Shown here: positions 27,779-37,386 of the stretch, piece after piece
How the letters are laid out: each line of letters starts with the position of its first letter
Numbering within the stretch: the first letter of the stretch is position 1
Program-made: the position numbers and the translations under genes
NCBI GenBank assembly: GCA_963734125.1
Contig: CAVTGB010000036.1
Location: 1 to 64,000 of the forward strand
Source of the DNA: DATARH01 sp963734125
GTDB lineage: Bacteria; Pseudomonadota; Alphaproteobacteria; ATCC43930; CGMCC-115725
Reading direction: 5' to 3'
Length of the DNA: 64,000 bases
Notes under the pieces: generated by a model
The model's input: only the letters and a program-made list of their open reading frames with translations
What the model was told of the DNA's origin: nothing
The model's database searches: none

Positions 27779-29077
27779 TCAACCTTCTCGCCGGATCGCC
27801 GTGACATTGAGGCTGTGTTCATGCGGCATGGTACGTCGGACGTCGCTGAAGCCGAGCCAGGTGAGCATCTGGGTAAGCTCTTCCATTGTATACAGATCGT
27901 TGATCTCCGAACTGATCGCATCGAACCACGACAGCGCCCAACGCTCGCCCTGGACCTGTTTCAAGAGTTCGGCTTTCTGCTCAAAGCTCAAATGCCGTGT
28001 CAGCTGACGCAGTACATAGACCTCGTGATAATAGCGGTAGGCGTCGATATTGGTGCGCTCCGGCTCCGGATAAACCATGAAATAAATCATCCCGCCGGGC
28101 CGCACGCAGGCGGCAATATTCGACAATGCACGGTAGGTATCGCCGGTACAATGTATGACGCCATAGCACCACACCAGGTCGAACTCTGGGGCGTAGGGGA
28201 GCGGGTCGAGAATACTGCGCTGTTCTATGGTGACGCGATCCAACGTGCAGGTCTCCCGGCGCGCCGCTTCGATCGCCGCATCGGATGTGTCGAACGCCAT
28301 CACCTGTGCGCCCTGACTGGCAAAGGTCCAGGTGTGCCGTCCCGGGCCGCAGCCGCAATCAAGCACCTTCTTGTCCCGCAGCCACTCCGCCGGGCGGTCC
28401 AGGCGGGCGCAAAGGTCATCGGCGGCCTTGTGGCGCCATTCGGGGTTGGACAGAAAGGCGTCGTGGTAGGGTAGATGGCCCCATTGGAAGTCAAAGGTGG
28501 AGACTTGGTACGAGCGCATTTTGCCAAGCGTCTCTGACATCGGGGTGAGGTGGCGCAGCTGAGACTTGGCTGCGTAGAGTTCATCGAGGAGGTATTCGAC
28601 CTTGCGCTCCAGGATATCGATGCGCTGCTCGGATGATGTTGGACCTTTTGCCAGCATATCCAGGGACATGCCCTGCGCGACTCGGCGTAATTGCGGCGCG
28701 AGCGCGTCGATAAGCGATGGGTTTCGCTCGGCCGGCGTAGCACCACGACCCTGATCACGAACCGGCGGGCGCCGCGGCACCCGTATCCAAAACCGCTGGC
28801 CGGATAGGGCCGGAGCAATGTTGCCGGACGTCGAGAAGTAGAGCTGGCGCTTCCAGTGCGAATAGAGCCCGCCGCCGACGACCCGGATGCGATTATGGTC
28901 GGCATGAGCCGGGCCGAGCGGGCTGGAACCCTCAAACAGCTGTAATGCGGAACGGGCCGGATTATCGAGATCGTCGCCCTCTTCGATCTGTGCCGGCAGG
29001 TCAACGATCCAGCAGCATCCTTGATCAAGCCGCGCCTGCCGCGGCTCGACCGTCAATTCAATCTCGTCGTCGTGCAA
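27779..29077 (-). CDS. Class I SAM methyltransferase with the same N-terminal domain
   Basis: About 432 residues. The C-terminal half is a Rossmann methyltransferase: VLDCGCGPGRHTWTFA (motif I), VMAFDTSDAAIEAARRE, FDLVWCYGVIHCTGDTYRAL and RPGGMIYFMVYPEPERT. A helical/coiled-coil region (ILERKVEYLLDELYAAKSQL) precedes it. The N-terminal 100 residues carry the LFEGSSPLGPAHADHNRIR, GGLYSHW and LYFSTSG module shared with the neighbouring gene. The TTG start at 29077 lies 5 bases after the wzt stop with GGTGGAG upstream; the frame is open further 5', so the start is a judgement. Expected substrate: sugar residues of the island's glycan. Confidence 0.83.
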   Translation of the reverse strand: MHDDEIELTVEPRQARLDQGCCWIVDLPAQIEEGDDLDNPARSALQLFEGSSPLGPAHADHNRIRVVGGGLYSHWKRQLYFSTSGNIAPALSGQRFWIRVPRRPPVRDQGRGATPAERNPSLIDALAPQLRRVAQGMSLDMLAKGPTSSEQRIDILERKVEYLLDELYAAKSQLRHLTPMSETLGKMRSYQVSTFDFQWGHLPYHDAFLSNPEWRHKAADDLCARLDRPAEWLRDKKVLDCGCGPGRHTWTFASQGAQVMAFDTSDAAIEAARRETCTLDRVTIEQRSILDPLPYAPEFDLVWCYGVIHCTGDTYRALSNIAACVRPGGMIYFMVYPEPERTNIDAYRYYHEVYVLRQLTRHLSFEQKAELLKQVQGERWALSWFDAISSEINDLYTMEELTQMLTWLGFSDVRRTMPHEHSLNVTAIRREG

Positions 29078-29082
29078 TGTGG

Positions 29083-30414
29083 CTACTCCACCAACGCCAT
29101 CGGTTCTTGCAACTGCCCGGTGCGCTGCTCGATCTGGAACTGCGGCTCCAAGTTGACGAGCGTGTCGGTGTAAAGCGCGGCAACCGGCTCGACCTCGATC
29201 ATGATGGAGTCGAAACGCACATCGTGCTTTGTTCCATCGGTTCGCGCGGCTGTGGCAGTCAAGAAGTAAGTGCCGGCGGCCATGTTGGCCCGGAAACGCA
29301 TCGAAACCCCGGCTTCCTCCCCGGGAGCCAGCGCTGCGACCGTCAGGTTCTGACACCTGATCGTGTCAGAGGCAAAAATATCCTGGCCACGTCCATTGCG
29401 CATGAGAATGCCGATGCAAAGTTCCCCGGTCTGGCGCACGGCGCGGATCGTCATCACCGCGGTATAGGTCTCCGGGCTCTGCAACCGCGTGACCGCGCGG
29501 CCCTCGGCGTCGAGGACGCGAAATTCGGTGATCCGCGCCGCGCCGTCGCCGTAGCGGTGCTCGCGCTCGGCTGGACCAGCTTCCGCCGCGCCTTGCTCTT
29601 CGGTCGCCGTGGCTTCTCCCTCCGCTGCCTCGTGCCCGCTCGCTGCGTCGTCCGCCGTGGCTACGGCGCGCAGGGTCCCGCCCGGCGATCCGAACAGCAG
29701 TTCATGATAGGCGTTGCCGACGGCGTTCGGGTCGCCATCCATCAACACCCGGCCGCGGTCGAGCAGAATCGCGCGGTCGCAGATGCTGACGAGCTGATTG
29801 ATGCTGTGGCTGACGACGAGAATGGACTTGCCGCGCCGCTTGAACTCGGCCATCCGGTCGAACGATTTGAGCTGGAACCGCGCATCGCCGACCGCCAGCG
29901 CTTCGTCGATGATCAGGATGTCGGGATCGACGCAGGTGGCGACGCTGAACGCGAGGCGGGCCTGCATGCCGCTCGAATAGGTGCGGAACGGCTGGTCAAT
30001 AAATTCCTGAAGCTCGCTGAACTCGATCACCTCGGCGACCCGGGCATCGATCTCCCTGCGCTTGAGGCCCAGACACAACCCGCCCAGGTAGATGTTCTCG
30101 CGCCCGCTATAGTCGAGGTGGAACCCGGTGCCGAGTTCGAGAATGGCCGCGATCCGTCCGGTGGTCGTCACCGTGCCGGCGGTCGCATCGAGGGTGCCGG
30201 CGATGATCCGCAAGAGCGTGCTCTTGCCCGCGCCATTCCGCCCCATCAGGCCCACCACGGTGCCGTGGCCGACCTCGAAAGACACATCTTCAAGCGCGGT
30301 GAATTCGCGATGGCGCGGCCGTCCGGTCAGCGTTTCGATCACCATGTCGCGAGGATGGGCGTATAGCCGATAGCTCTTGCGCAGCGCCCGAACCGCGATT
30401 GCGATGCCGCTCAC
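29083..30414 (-). CDS. wzt: ABC exporter ATPase for surface polysaccharide (Wzt-type)
   Basis: 443 residues. ATPase domain: Walker A GRNGAGKS at 58-65, signature YSSGMQ at 145-150, Walker B ILIIDE at 165-170 and the H-loop VVSHSINQ. An Ala/Glu-rich linker (about 250-280) leads to a C-terminal beta-sandwich of the Wzt-C type, starting about RITEFRVLDAEG and ending near VEPVAALYTDT. In O-antigen systems this domain recognises the modified non-reducing end of the glycan before export. GTG start overlaps the wzm stop by four bases. It acts with Wzm at the inner membrane; the methyltransferases downstream may make the terminal mark that Wzt reads (inference). Confidence 0.94.
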   Translation of the reverse strand: MSGIAIAVRALRKSYRLYAHPRDMVIETLTGRPRHREFTALEDVSFEVGHGTVVGLMGRNGAGKSTLLRIIAGTLDATAGTVTTTGRIAAILELGTGFHLDYSGRENIYLGGLCLGLKRREIDARVAEVIEFSELQEFIDQPFRTYSSGMQARLAFSVATCVDPDILIIDEALAVGDARFQLKSFDRMAEFKRRGKSILVVSHSINQLVSICDRAILLDRGRVLMDGDPNAVGNAYHELLFGSPGGTLRAVATADDAASGHEAAEGEATATEEQGAAEAGPAEREHRYGDGAARITEFRVLDAEGRAVTRLQSPETYTAVMTIRAVRQTGELCIGILMRNGRGQDIFASDTIRCQNLTVAALAPGEEAGVSMRFRANMAAGTYFLTATAARTDGTKHDVRFDSIMIEVEPVAALYTDTLVNLEPQFQIEQRTGQLQEPMALVE

Positions 30415-31256
30415 AGAGCGTTCCCAAAGGCCGGCTGAAGGTTTCGATAGAGCCGATAGCCGACCAGAAACAATAGCATCGATATGATTGGCGCGGCGAC
30501 CCAGGCGAGCGGGCGGGTGACTTCGCCATACACAAGCGCGTCGCGATAACACCAGATCAGATAGCTGACGGGGCTCAGATAAAACACCGCTTCGAGCGCT
30601 CGTGGCGCCACGCCGGGGGCATAGAATATCGGCTGCAGAAACATGCCGACCGAGAGCAGCACCGTGACGACATCGCGCACGTCCCGGATGAAGACCCCGA
30701 TTCCCGCCAAGAGATACACCAGGCCGACCGTCATGATCAGGTGACAGGCGATGACAACCACCAGCAACGGGGCAGTGAGCCAGCCCCCGAGACCGGCGAT
30801 TGGCGCAAGCATCCCAACGACAATGATGCCGATGCCCAGGGTCGGCAGTACCCCGAGCGCCACGCGCAGGGGCAGGACTTCATTGGGGAAGACGATCTGC
30901 TTCACCAGGTTCGCATTGCCGGAGATTGCCGTTGGTCCACGGCCGAGCGCCTCTTGCACGGCCATCCACGGGGCCAATCCGGCCAGCATGAACACCGCAT
31001 AGCTGACGGAGGATGAGCTTCCCGGCAACCGCCCCTGGAACAATATCAGAAAAGCGAAGACATAGATCGCCATCGACAGCAGCGGGAGACCAACTGCCCA
31101 TAGCGACCCCAGTATTTGACCTGTGTAACGATCAAGTATTTCTCGACGGGTCATTTCCCATACGAGTTCGTGATGGCGGCTGATCAGTAACGAAAAATGG
31201 CGCAGCGCCATCCGATTGGGAGCGGGTGCCAGGATCTTTGAAGCCGTCGACAGCAT
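30411..31256 (-). CDS. wzm: ABC-2 type polysaccharide exporter permease (Wzm-type)
   Basis: 281 residues with six predicted transmembrane helices of the ABC-2 permease family. Typical blocks: LVWEMTRREILDRYTGQILGSLW at the N-terminal interface helix (split across residues 31-53), GLAPWMAVQEALGR, NANLVKQIVFPNEVLPLR and the C-terminal PVSYLIWCYRDALVYGE. Start could also be the in-frame ATG at 31211. It forms the membrane channel for an undecaprenyl-linked glycan together with the ATPase encoded next. First gene of the leftward operon; only 60 bases separate it from the rightward fusion gene, so divergent promoters must lie there. Confidence 0.93.
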   Translation of the reverse strand: MLSTASKILAPAPNRMALRHFSLLISRHHELVWEMTRREILDRYTGQILGSLWAVGLPLLSMAIYVFAFLILFQGRLPGSSSSVSYAVFMLAGLAPWMAVQEALGRGPTAISGNANLVKQIVFPNEVLPLRVALGVLPTLGIGIIVVGMLAPIAGLGGWLTAPLLVVVIACHLIMTVGLVYLLAGIGVFIRDVRDVVTVLLSVGMFLQPIFYAPGVAPRALEAVFYLSPVSYLIWCYRDALVYGEVTRPLAWVAAPIISMLLFLVGYRLYRNLQPAFGNAL

Positions 31257-31316
31257 GCTTGACCGGCTAGTCGATATGCGTAAGGTCGGCCCGTCTTCTA
31301 CAGGTATCCTCGCGCC

Positions 31317-34300
31317 ATGGCAATGTTCCCACCGGGTAGCACGGACGGATGCAGGCGCGCAGTTGTTGGAATGCCGCGCGGCGCTGCTGCACCGGCCTTA
31401 CCGGCGCCGCGCCTCGTCTGGACGCCGGAGCTGGCGGAGAAATTCTGGCGGGCAGCCTATCGGCTGGATTTGCCGCCCGCGCAATTTGCCCAGCGCGTCG
31501 CGCGCCATCTTGCGGCGATATTGGCGCAGCGCACCCCGGCAGCCGCCGAAATCCTCATTCTCGGCGAGCGCGACACCGACTACGCCGCGGCGCTGTTGCT
31601 GGCCGGGTTCCGCGTCGGCCGGATCGATACCGGGCCGTTGCTCCGCGGCAGCGTGGCGCGGTTGGAGGCGCACCCGGCCTGGCTCGGCGCTGTCTCCGCC
31701 GCCGAGGCGGCAGCCGATCTGGTGCTCGTGCCGGAGAGCCTCACCCAGGTGACGGATGGGGAGGTCGACGGCCTGTTCGCCACGGCCCGCAGGGCGCTGC
31801 GCCCGGCCGGACAGCTCGTCGTCACCGTGCCCAATAACGAGGTGCTTGATCAGTTCCTATCGCTCTGCCCGGCGAGCGGCACGCTGTTCCACATGGCGCA
31901 GCGGCTGCGCGCGTTTTCACCACGCACGCTGGGCGAATTACTGAAGCGGCAGGGATTTAACGTCACGGGCGTGCTCGAGACCCAGCTCGATGAGCGCGGG
32001 TTCCAGTCGCTCGGAGCCCAATGGCAGGCCCTGAGCGCGGCGCCCCATCTGCATTTTGGCGATGGTGGCACCCTGTTGGCAGTGGCGACTATGCAGGGTC
32101 GCGAGCGTCCGGACGATGCCGCCAGTTCGGCGGGCTGGCTCGATTTGCGTCGCGCGGTTGCGGCATCGATGTCGACGCGCGAACCTGCCGAGTGGGTGTG
32201 GACGCCGGCGCGGGTTACCGAGTTCTGGAACCGCATCGCCGGCACACCGATGGATGCGCAGAGTTTCGGTGCGATCGAGGGTCCAGGGCTCCTGAAGGCG
32301 CTGGAGCCGTGGCTGGTGCCGGGTGGCCGGCACCTCGATATCGGCTCCGGGGAGGGTGAGATGGCACGCATGATGGCCCGCGCCGGCTATGCGGTCGCAG
32401 TCCTAGAGCCATCGCCCGGCCGCCGGAATTTTCTGACCGAGAAGTTGCACGGCGTACGTGGCTGTATCGGCGCGTTCGAGACGATCGATCCGGGCAACGC
32501 GGCCAGTTTTGACGTGGTGATGGCCATCGAGGTGATCGAGCACATCCTAGAAGACGGATACGCCGACTTCTTCGCGACCTTCGCCCACTCGCTCGCCCCG
32601 GGAGGTCGGATGATCTTGACCACCCCGAACCGCGAGGATCTTGACCGCTCGCTGATGGTCTCGCCGCTGGCCGGGATACTCTATCATCGCTGGCAGCATG
32701 TACGGTCGTTCGACGCCGTCACGCTCACGGCACTGCTGGCGCAGTATGGGTTTGCGGTTGAGGTGATCCACGAGGCCGACGTTTCTGCCCTTGCTGCCGA
32801 CGTCAGCCCGTTTGCGGCGCTTGCACTGGCCGGCAGCCGGTCGGTGCGGCTGGGGAGCGGCTCGACCCTGATCGCGATCGCCCACCGCACCGGCGAGCGG
32901 CCCGCGCCGCCGCGCGATCCGCTGACGCTGGTGTCCCGGATCGGCGTGCCGTCCGGATTGCCGGTGTCCCGCCAGCAGCCGCTCATCGCTGCTCCGCCGA
33001 ATTCGACACCGCCCGCCGGGCATTCGAAGGCGCCGCCCGCCGCCGCGCTCGCCAATGGGCATCTGCACAGGGTGTTGCGACCCATTCTGCGGGTGGCGCG
33101 GCCGGTCGCCCGGCGGGTGCTGCCGATGACGCTGAAGCAGCGCGTGGCCCGGTTTGTCGCGGCCCGGGCGATGCGGGATGGCGACATCACCGCCCGGCGG
33201 TTCGCCGAACGGCCGATCATGCTGCGCGATCTGCCGCCGCTGCTCGGGCCGCAAGCCTTCTCGAGCGGGCCAATCATCCTGGTCAACAATGCGCTCGCCT
33301 GGGGTGGGGCGGAACGCCAGCTGGTCACCACTCTGCGCAGTCTCGACGGGCGGACCGCGCGACCACTCGGACTCCTCTGCATGCGGCTGGGAACTGGCCC
33401 GGATTATGATTTCTTTCTGCCGGCGCTCAAAGACTTCGACGGCATCGTGCGCAATGCGGTCGAGATTGGCGAGGCACGCCAACTGCTCGCCGCGGCGGCG
33501 CCGGCGGACGCGGTCGCGCACGCCCTGGATGCGATCGACTGGCTGCCGCACGATGTGCAGGACGAAATCGAGCGGCTCGCCGGGGACTTCGTGCAGTTGC
33601 GTCCGGCGGTCGTGCATGCCTGGCAAGATTCGCTATCGATCGCGGCTGCCTACGCCGCGCGGATTGTCGGGGTGCCGAAGGTGATCGTCTCCGGGCGCAA
33701 TCTCTCGCCGCCGAATTTCGCCTATCATCGGTCCTACATGGCCGACGCCTATCGCGAAGTCACGAGCGTCGGCGAAATCGTCATGCTCAACAATAGCGTC
33801 GCCGGCGCGGCCGATTACGCGCTTTGGCTCGGCGTTCCGGGCAACCGCATCCGGGTATTGCGCAACGGCATCGACCCGCACGCCTTCGTTCCGCCCTCGT
33901 CTGGGGCGACCGAGCGGCTGCGGGCGGAGCTCGGGATCCCCGAAACCGCCCCGGTAGTCGGTTCGATCTTCCGCTTTTACGACGAAAAGCAGCCGCTACT
34001 GTGGATCGAGGCCGCCGCCACCGTCGCCCGCGCGCGGCCGGAATGCCATTTCGTTATCATCGGCACCGGGCCATTGCGCGGCGCGGTCGTGAAACGGGCA
34101 CGCCAGGGCAGGTTCGCCGAGCGGCTGCACTGTCCTGGCGCCAGCACTGATACGGCGACGTGTTTGTCGCTGTTCGACGTATTCCTCTTGACTTCCCGGT
34201 TTGAGGGCACCCCCAACGTCGTGTTGGAGGCCAGTCTCGCCGGCGTGCCGGTCGTCGCGACCGCTTCAGGCGGGACGGCCGAGACGATCGATGACGGCGT

Positions 34301-34475
34301 GACCGGCATCGTCGTTCGCGACGAGAGCGCCGCGACGATCGCGGCTTGCCTCCTTCGGGTGCTTGACGATCCGAGGTGGCGCGAGCGGGCACACACCGCC
34401 GGTCCCGCCTTCGTCGCGCGCCTCTTCGGTCTGGAGAGGATGCTGCAAGAGACACTGGCCCTGTATCGGCGGTGA
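31317..34475 (+). CDS. Methyltransferase-methyltransferase-glycosyltransferase fusion protein
   Basis: 1052 residues in three modules. Residues about 33-260 and 293-515 are an internal repeat: each starts with VWTP....FW (residues 34 and 294) and ends with a VPNNEVLD / TPNREDLD strand and a following helix pair. The second copy keeps SAM motif I (HLDIGSGEGEMA, 339-350) and AIEVIEHIL; in the first the same position reads ILILGERDTDYA, so it is probably catalytically dead. A Pro/Ala linker (about 530-590) leads to a GT4 domain (about 650-1052) with NNALAWGGAERQLV, VLRNGIDP, SIFRFYDEKQPLLWIEAA and FEGTPNVVLEASLAGVPVVAT. Coupled sugar addition and methylation is the natural inference. The frame is unbroken over 3.1 kb. 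Confidence 0.88.
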   Translation: MAMFPPGSTDGCRRAVVGMPRGAAAPALPAPRLVWTPELAEKFWRAAYRLDLPPAQFAQRVARHLAAILAQRTPAAAEILILGERDTDYAAALLLAGFRVGRIDTGPLLRGSVARLEAHPAWLGAVSAAEAAADLVLVPESLTQVTDGEVDGLFATARRALRPAGQLVVTVPNNEVLDQFLSLCPASGTLFHMAQRLRAFSPRTLGELLKRQGFNVTGVLETQLDERGFQSLGAQWQALSAAPHLHFGDGGTLLAVATMQGRERPDDAASSAGWLDLRRAVAASMSTREPAEWVWTPARVTEFWNRIAGTPMDAQSFGAIEGPGLLKALEPWLVPGGRHLDIGSGEGEMARMMARAGYAVAVLEPSPGRRNFLTEKLHGVRGCIGAFETIDPGNAASFDVVMAIEVIEHILEDGYADFFATFAHSLAPGGRMILTTPNREDLDRSLMVSPLAGILYHRWQHVRSFDAVTLTALLAQYGFAVEVIHEADVSALAADVSPFAALALAGSRSVRLGSGSTLIAIAHRTGERPAPPRDPLTLVSRIGVPSGLPVSRQQPLIAAPPNSTPPAGHSKAPPAAALANGHLHRVLRPILRVARPVARRVLPMTLKQRVARFVAARAMRDGDITARRFAERPIMLRDLPPLLGPQAFSSGPIILVNNALAWGGAERQLVTTLRSLDGRTARPLGLLCMRLGTGPDYDFFLPALKDFDGIVRNAVEIGEARQLLAAAAPADAVAHALDAIDWLPHDVQDEIERLAGDFVQLRPAVVHAWQDSLSIAAAYAARIVGVPKVIVSGRNLSPPNFAYHRSYMADAYREVTSVGEIVMLNNSVAGAADYALWLGVPGNRIRVLRNGIDPHAFVPPSSGATERLRAELGIPETAPVVGSIFRFYDEKQPLLWIEAAATVARARPECHFVIIGTGPLRGAVVKRARQGRFAERLHCPGASTDTATCLSLFDVFLLTSRFEGTPNVVLEASLAGVPVVATASGGTAETIDDGVTGIVVRDESAATIAACLLRVLDDPRWRERAHTAGPAFVARLFGLERMLQETLALYRR

Positions 34476-34509
34476 TGAACCGCGGCACCGGCTCTGAAGG
34501 CTTCGGCTG

Positions 34510-35277
34510 ATGTTTTCCATCGCCCACCTGAACGCGCTGCGCGCGGCCGAGATCGAACGCGTCGTCCGGTGGTTCCCGCGCGGTGCGCGGGTGCTCGAGA
34601 TAGGCGCCGGCACCGGTCAGCAGTCGCGCGACCTGGCCGCCCGTGGATTCGCCGTCGAGGCGATCGAATTGGCCGATTCGACCTATGCCGGGGACCGCCT
34701 ATTCCCGATAACCGATTACGACGGCCGACACATTCCATTTCCCGACCGGTCGTTCGATATCGTTTACTCGTCCAACGTCCTCGAACACGTGCCTGACCTC
34801 GTGCAGCTGCACAATGAGATCCGGCGTGTCCTGCGCCCCGACGGCCGCGTGGTGCATGTGCTGCCGACGCATGCCTGGCGCTTTTGGACGACGGTATCCT
34901 CGGTTCCGACCGGCTTCCAGTACGCCGCGACCTTGACGTCGCGATTGCGCTTGCGCTGGCCGCCGACGATTTCGCAGACTCGCCAGCTGGCTGAAATCGG
35001 CTTCAATGCCGGAAGGCACCTCACCGGCGTGTTCCGCCTTAAGCGGCACGGCGAGCGCGGCAATCTTTTGAGCGAGACGTGGCTGTTCCGCCCGGAATGG
35101 TGGCGCCGCAACTTTCGGCGGAATGGGTTTGAGATTTTGCGAGACGAGCCGATGGGCTTGTTCTACACCGGCCACATGACGTTCGGGCCGCGCTGGTCGC
35201 TGGCGAAGCGCGCCCGTCTTGCCCGGGTTCTGGGCAGCGCGTGCCACATTTTCGACTTACGGCCGATCGGGGACTGA
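34510..35277 (+). CDS. Class I SAM-dependent methyltransferase
   Basis: 255 residues. SAM-binding motif I is VLEIGAGTGQQS at about residues 30-41; acidic strand-2 end AIELADS; motif II region FDIVYSSNVLEHVPDL; RVLRPDGRVVHVLPTHAW follows. The C-terminal 100 residues carry a basic, aromatic-rich segment (FRPEWWRRNFRRNGF) seen in methyltransferases of glycan clusters. The substrate is not predictable. It starts 34 bases after the fusion gene and ends 9 bases before the asparagine-synthetase-like gene, in one operon. Confidence 0.88.
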   Translation: MFSIAHLNALRAAEIERVVRWFPRGARVLEIGAGTGQQSRDLAARGFAVEAIELADSTYAGDRLFPITDYDGRHIPFPDRSFDIVYSSNVLEHVPDLVQLHNEIRRVLRPDGRVVHVLPTHAWRFWTTVSSVPTGFQYAATLTSRLRLRWPPTISQTRQLAEIGFNAGRHLTGVFRLKRHGERGNLLSETWLFRPEWWRRNFRRNGFEILRDEPMGLFYTGHMTFGPRWSLAKRARLARVLGSACHIFDLRPIGD

Positions 35278-35286
35278 GACGATCTG

Positions 35287-37211
35287 ATGTGCGGCATCGC
35301 CGGCTTCGTCTCGCCCGGGCTTGGCCTCGATATGCCGGCGCTGAACGCGTTGGCGGGCATGATGGCGGCCGAGATCGTGCATCGCGGGCCGGATCATCAA
35401 GGCACCTATGCCGATGTCGAGCGTGGCCTCGGTTTCGGCTTTCGCCGGCTGTCGATCATTGACCTATCGCCTGCCGGCCATCAGCCGATGGAATCGGCGA
35501 GCGGCCGCCATGTCATCATCTACAATGGCGAGATCTACAACGTAGAGGATCTGCGCCCGTCGCTGGCCGGCGCCGGTATTGTGTTCCGCGGCCATTCCGA
35601 CACCGAGGTGCTGCTCGAATCGATCGAAGCGCGCGGCATCGACGATGCGTTGGCGCGAACGATCGGCATGTATGCCCTTGCCGTCTACGATCGGGTCACC
35701 GGTCGGGTTGATTTCGCGCGCGACCGGGCGGGCAAGAAGCCGCTTTATGTTGGCCGCTTTGGCGGCTCGACATTGTTCGCCTCCGAATTGCGCAGCCTGC
35801 GCCGCCATCCCGATTTCCGGGCTGAGATTGACCCGTGCGCGCTTGCCGCCTATACGCGGTTCGGGTATGTGCCGAACCCACTCTCGATCTATCGAAACGT
35901 GACTCAGCTGCCGCCCGGCGGGCACGGCATGCTGACGCGCGCCGGGGAGTGGTCGGTCGAGAGGTTCTGGCGGGTCGAAGAGGTCGCCGCGCGCCAGCGC
36001 GACGACGCCCCGATCCTCGACGAGGAGGAGGCGATCGACCAGTTGGAGACGCTGCTGCGCGATGCGGTCGGGCGCCGGATGGTGGCCGATGTGCCGCTCG
36101 GCGCCTTTCTCTCGGGCGGGATCGATTTCGTCGCTCGTCGTCGCGTTGATGCAGGCCCAGTCGAACCGTCCGGTACGCACGTTCTCGATCGGCTTCGATG
36201 TCCCGGGGTTCGACGAGGCGCCCTATGCCCGCGCCGTCGCCCGGCATCTCGGTACCGATCATGAAGAGCTATATGTGACGGCAGCGGACGGGCTTAATTT
36301 GGTCCCCCGCATCCCCGAAATCTACGACGAACCCTTTGCCGAACTCGTCGCAGATCCCGACCTATCTCGTCGCCCAAATGGCCCGCCGACATGTCACGGT
36401 GGCACTCTCCGGCGATGGCGGCGACGAGAGTTTCGCCGGTTATTCCCGGTACGGTTATCTCGACACCGTGCTCCCGCTGGCAACCGGCCCGACGGCGCTG
36501 CTGGCGCGAACCGCCGGGCGAGCCCTGAGGGCGCCGGCAGCTTCATCGATTTATCGGTGCCTGCCGCCGGTTTTCCGGGCGCGCGCCGATCGCTGGCTGG
36601 ACCGGATCGCTGCAGCGGAGGGACCCCAGGCGATCGAGAAGCTCTATCGCGGCCTGGTGCAGCAGGGCGTCGCGCCGCAGACCCTGCTGTGCGACTCGCG
36701 GGAGGAGCCTGCCGCCTGGTGGAAGGGAGCCCTGGCCGACCTCTACCCGCAGCCGGTGCAGCGCGCGCAGATGCTTGACCTCTTGACCTATCTGCCCGAC
36801 GACATCCTGGTGAAAGTCGATCGCGCCAGCATGGCGGTCAGCCTCGAAGTACGGGCGCCGCTGCTCGATCATCGGGTGATCGAATTTGCCTGGCGCCTGC
36901 CCATGGCGATGAAGATCCGTGGCGGCCAGACCAAATGGGCATTGCGCCAGGTGCTCTACCGCAGCGTTCCGCGCAAGTTGATCGACCGGCCCAAGACCGG
37001 GTTCGGCGTGCCGATCGATTTCTGGCTGCGCGGCCCGCTGCGCGACTGGGCCGAAGACCTGCTGGCGGTGGAACGCCTCGCCGCAGATGGGCTGTTCGAC
37101 CCGAGGGCGGTGCGCCAATTGTGGGACCGGCACCTGGCGGGCGAACAGTGGCAATATCCGCTGTGGACGATCGTGCAGTTCCAGGCTTGGAAGTGCCGCT
37201 GGCTGCCGTAA
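35287..37211 (+). CDS. asnB: Asparagine synthase (glutamine-hydrolysing)-like amidotransferase (two frameshifts)
   Basis: About 640 residues after correction. The N-terminal Ntn glutaminase begins MCGIAGFV, so Cys2 is the nucleophile, with HRGPDHQGTY, RLSIIDLSPAGHQP and IYNGEIYN. The synthetase domain has the PP-loop FLSGGIDSSLV, then ALSGDGGDESFAGYSRY, DILVKVDRASMAVSLE and RAPLLDHRVIEFAW. Two one-base gains break it: a third T at 36126-36128 and a second A at 36342-36343. AsnB-like genes in glycan clusters are thought to amidate sugar carboxylates (for example uronamides) rather than make asparagine; that reading here is inference. A clean family match otherwise. Confidence 0.92.
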
Positions 37212-37386
37212 CCCGTCCGGAAACGCCTCGCGAATTGGAAACCTTGAGCGACTGCCCGGAAGCGCAGAAACCCTCGATGCATGGTGATGGAGCGTGCGGG
37301 TACGGCTCCGGTCCATCCACCGAGGCGTATGGCGCGATCCATGACGGCCTGCTGGTGCGTAGCTTTGATCTCGGCCTGAGGATGTC

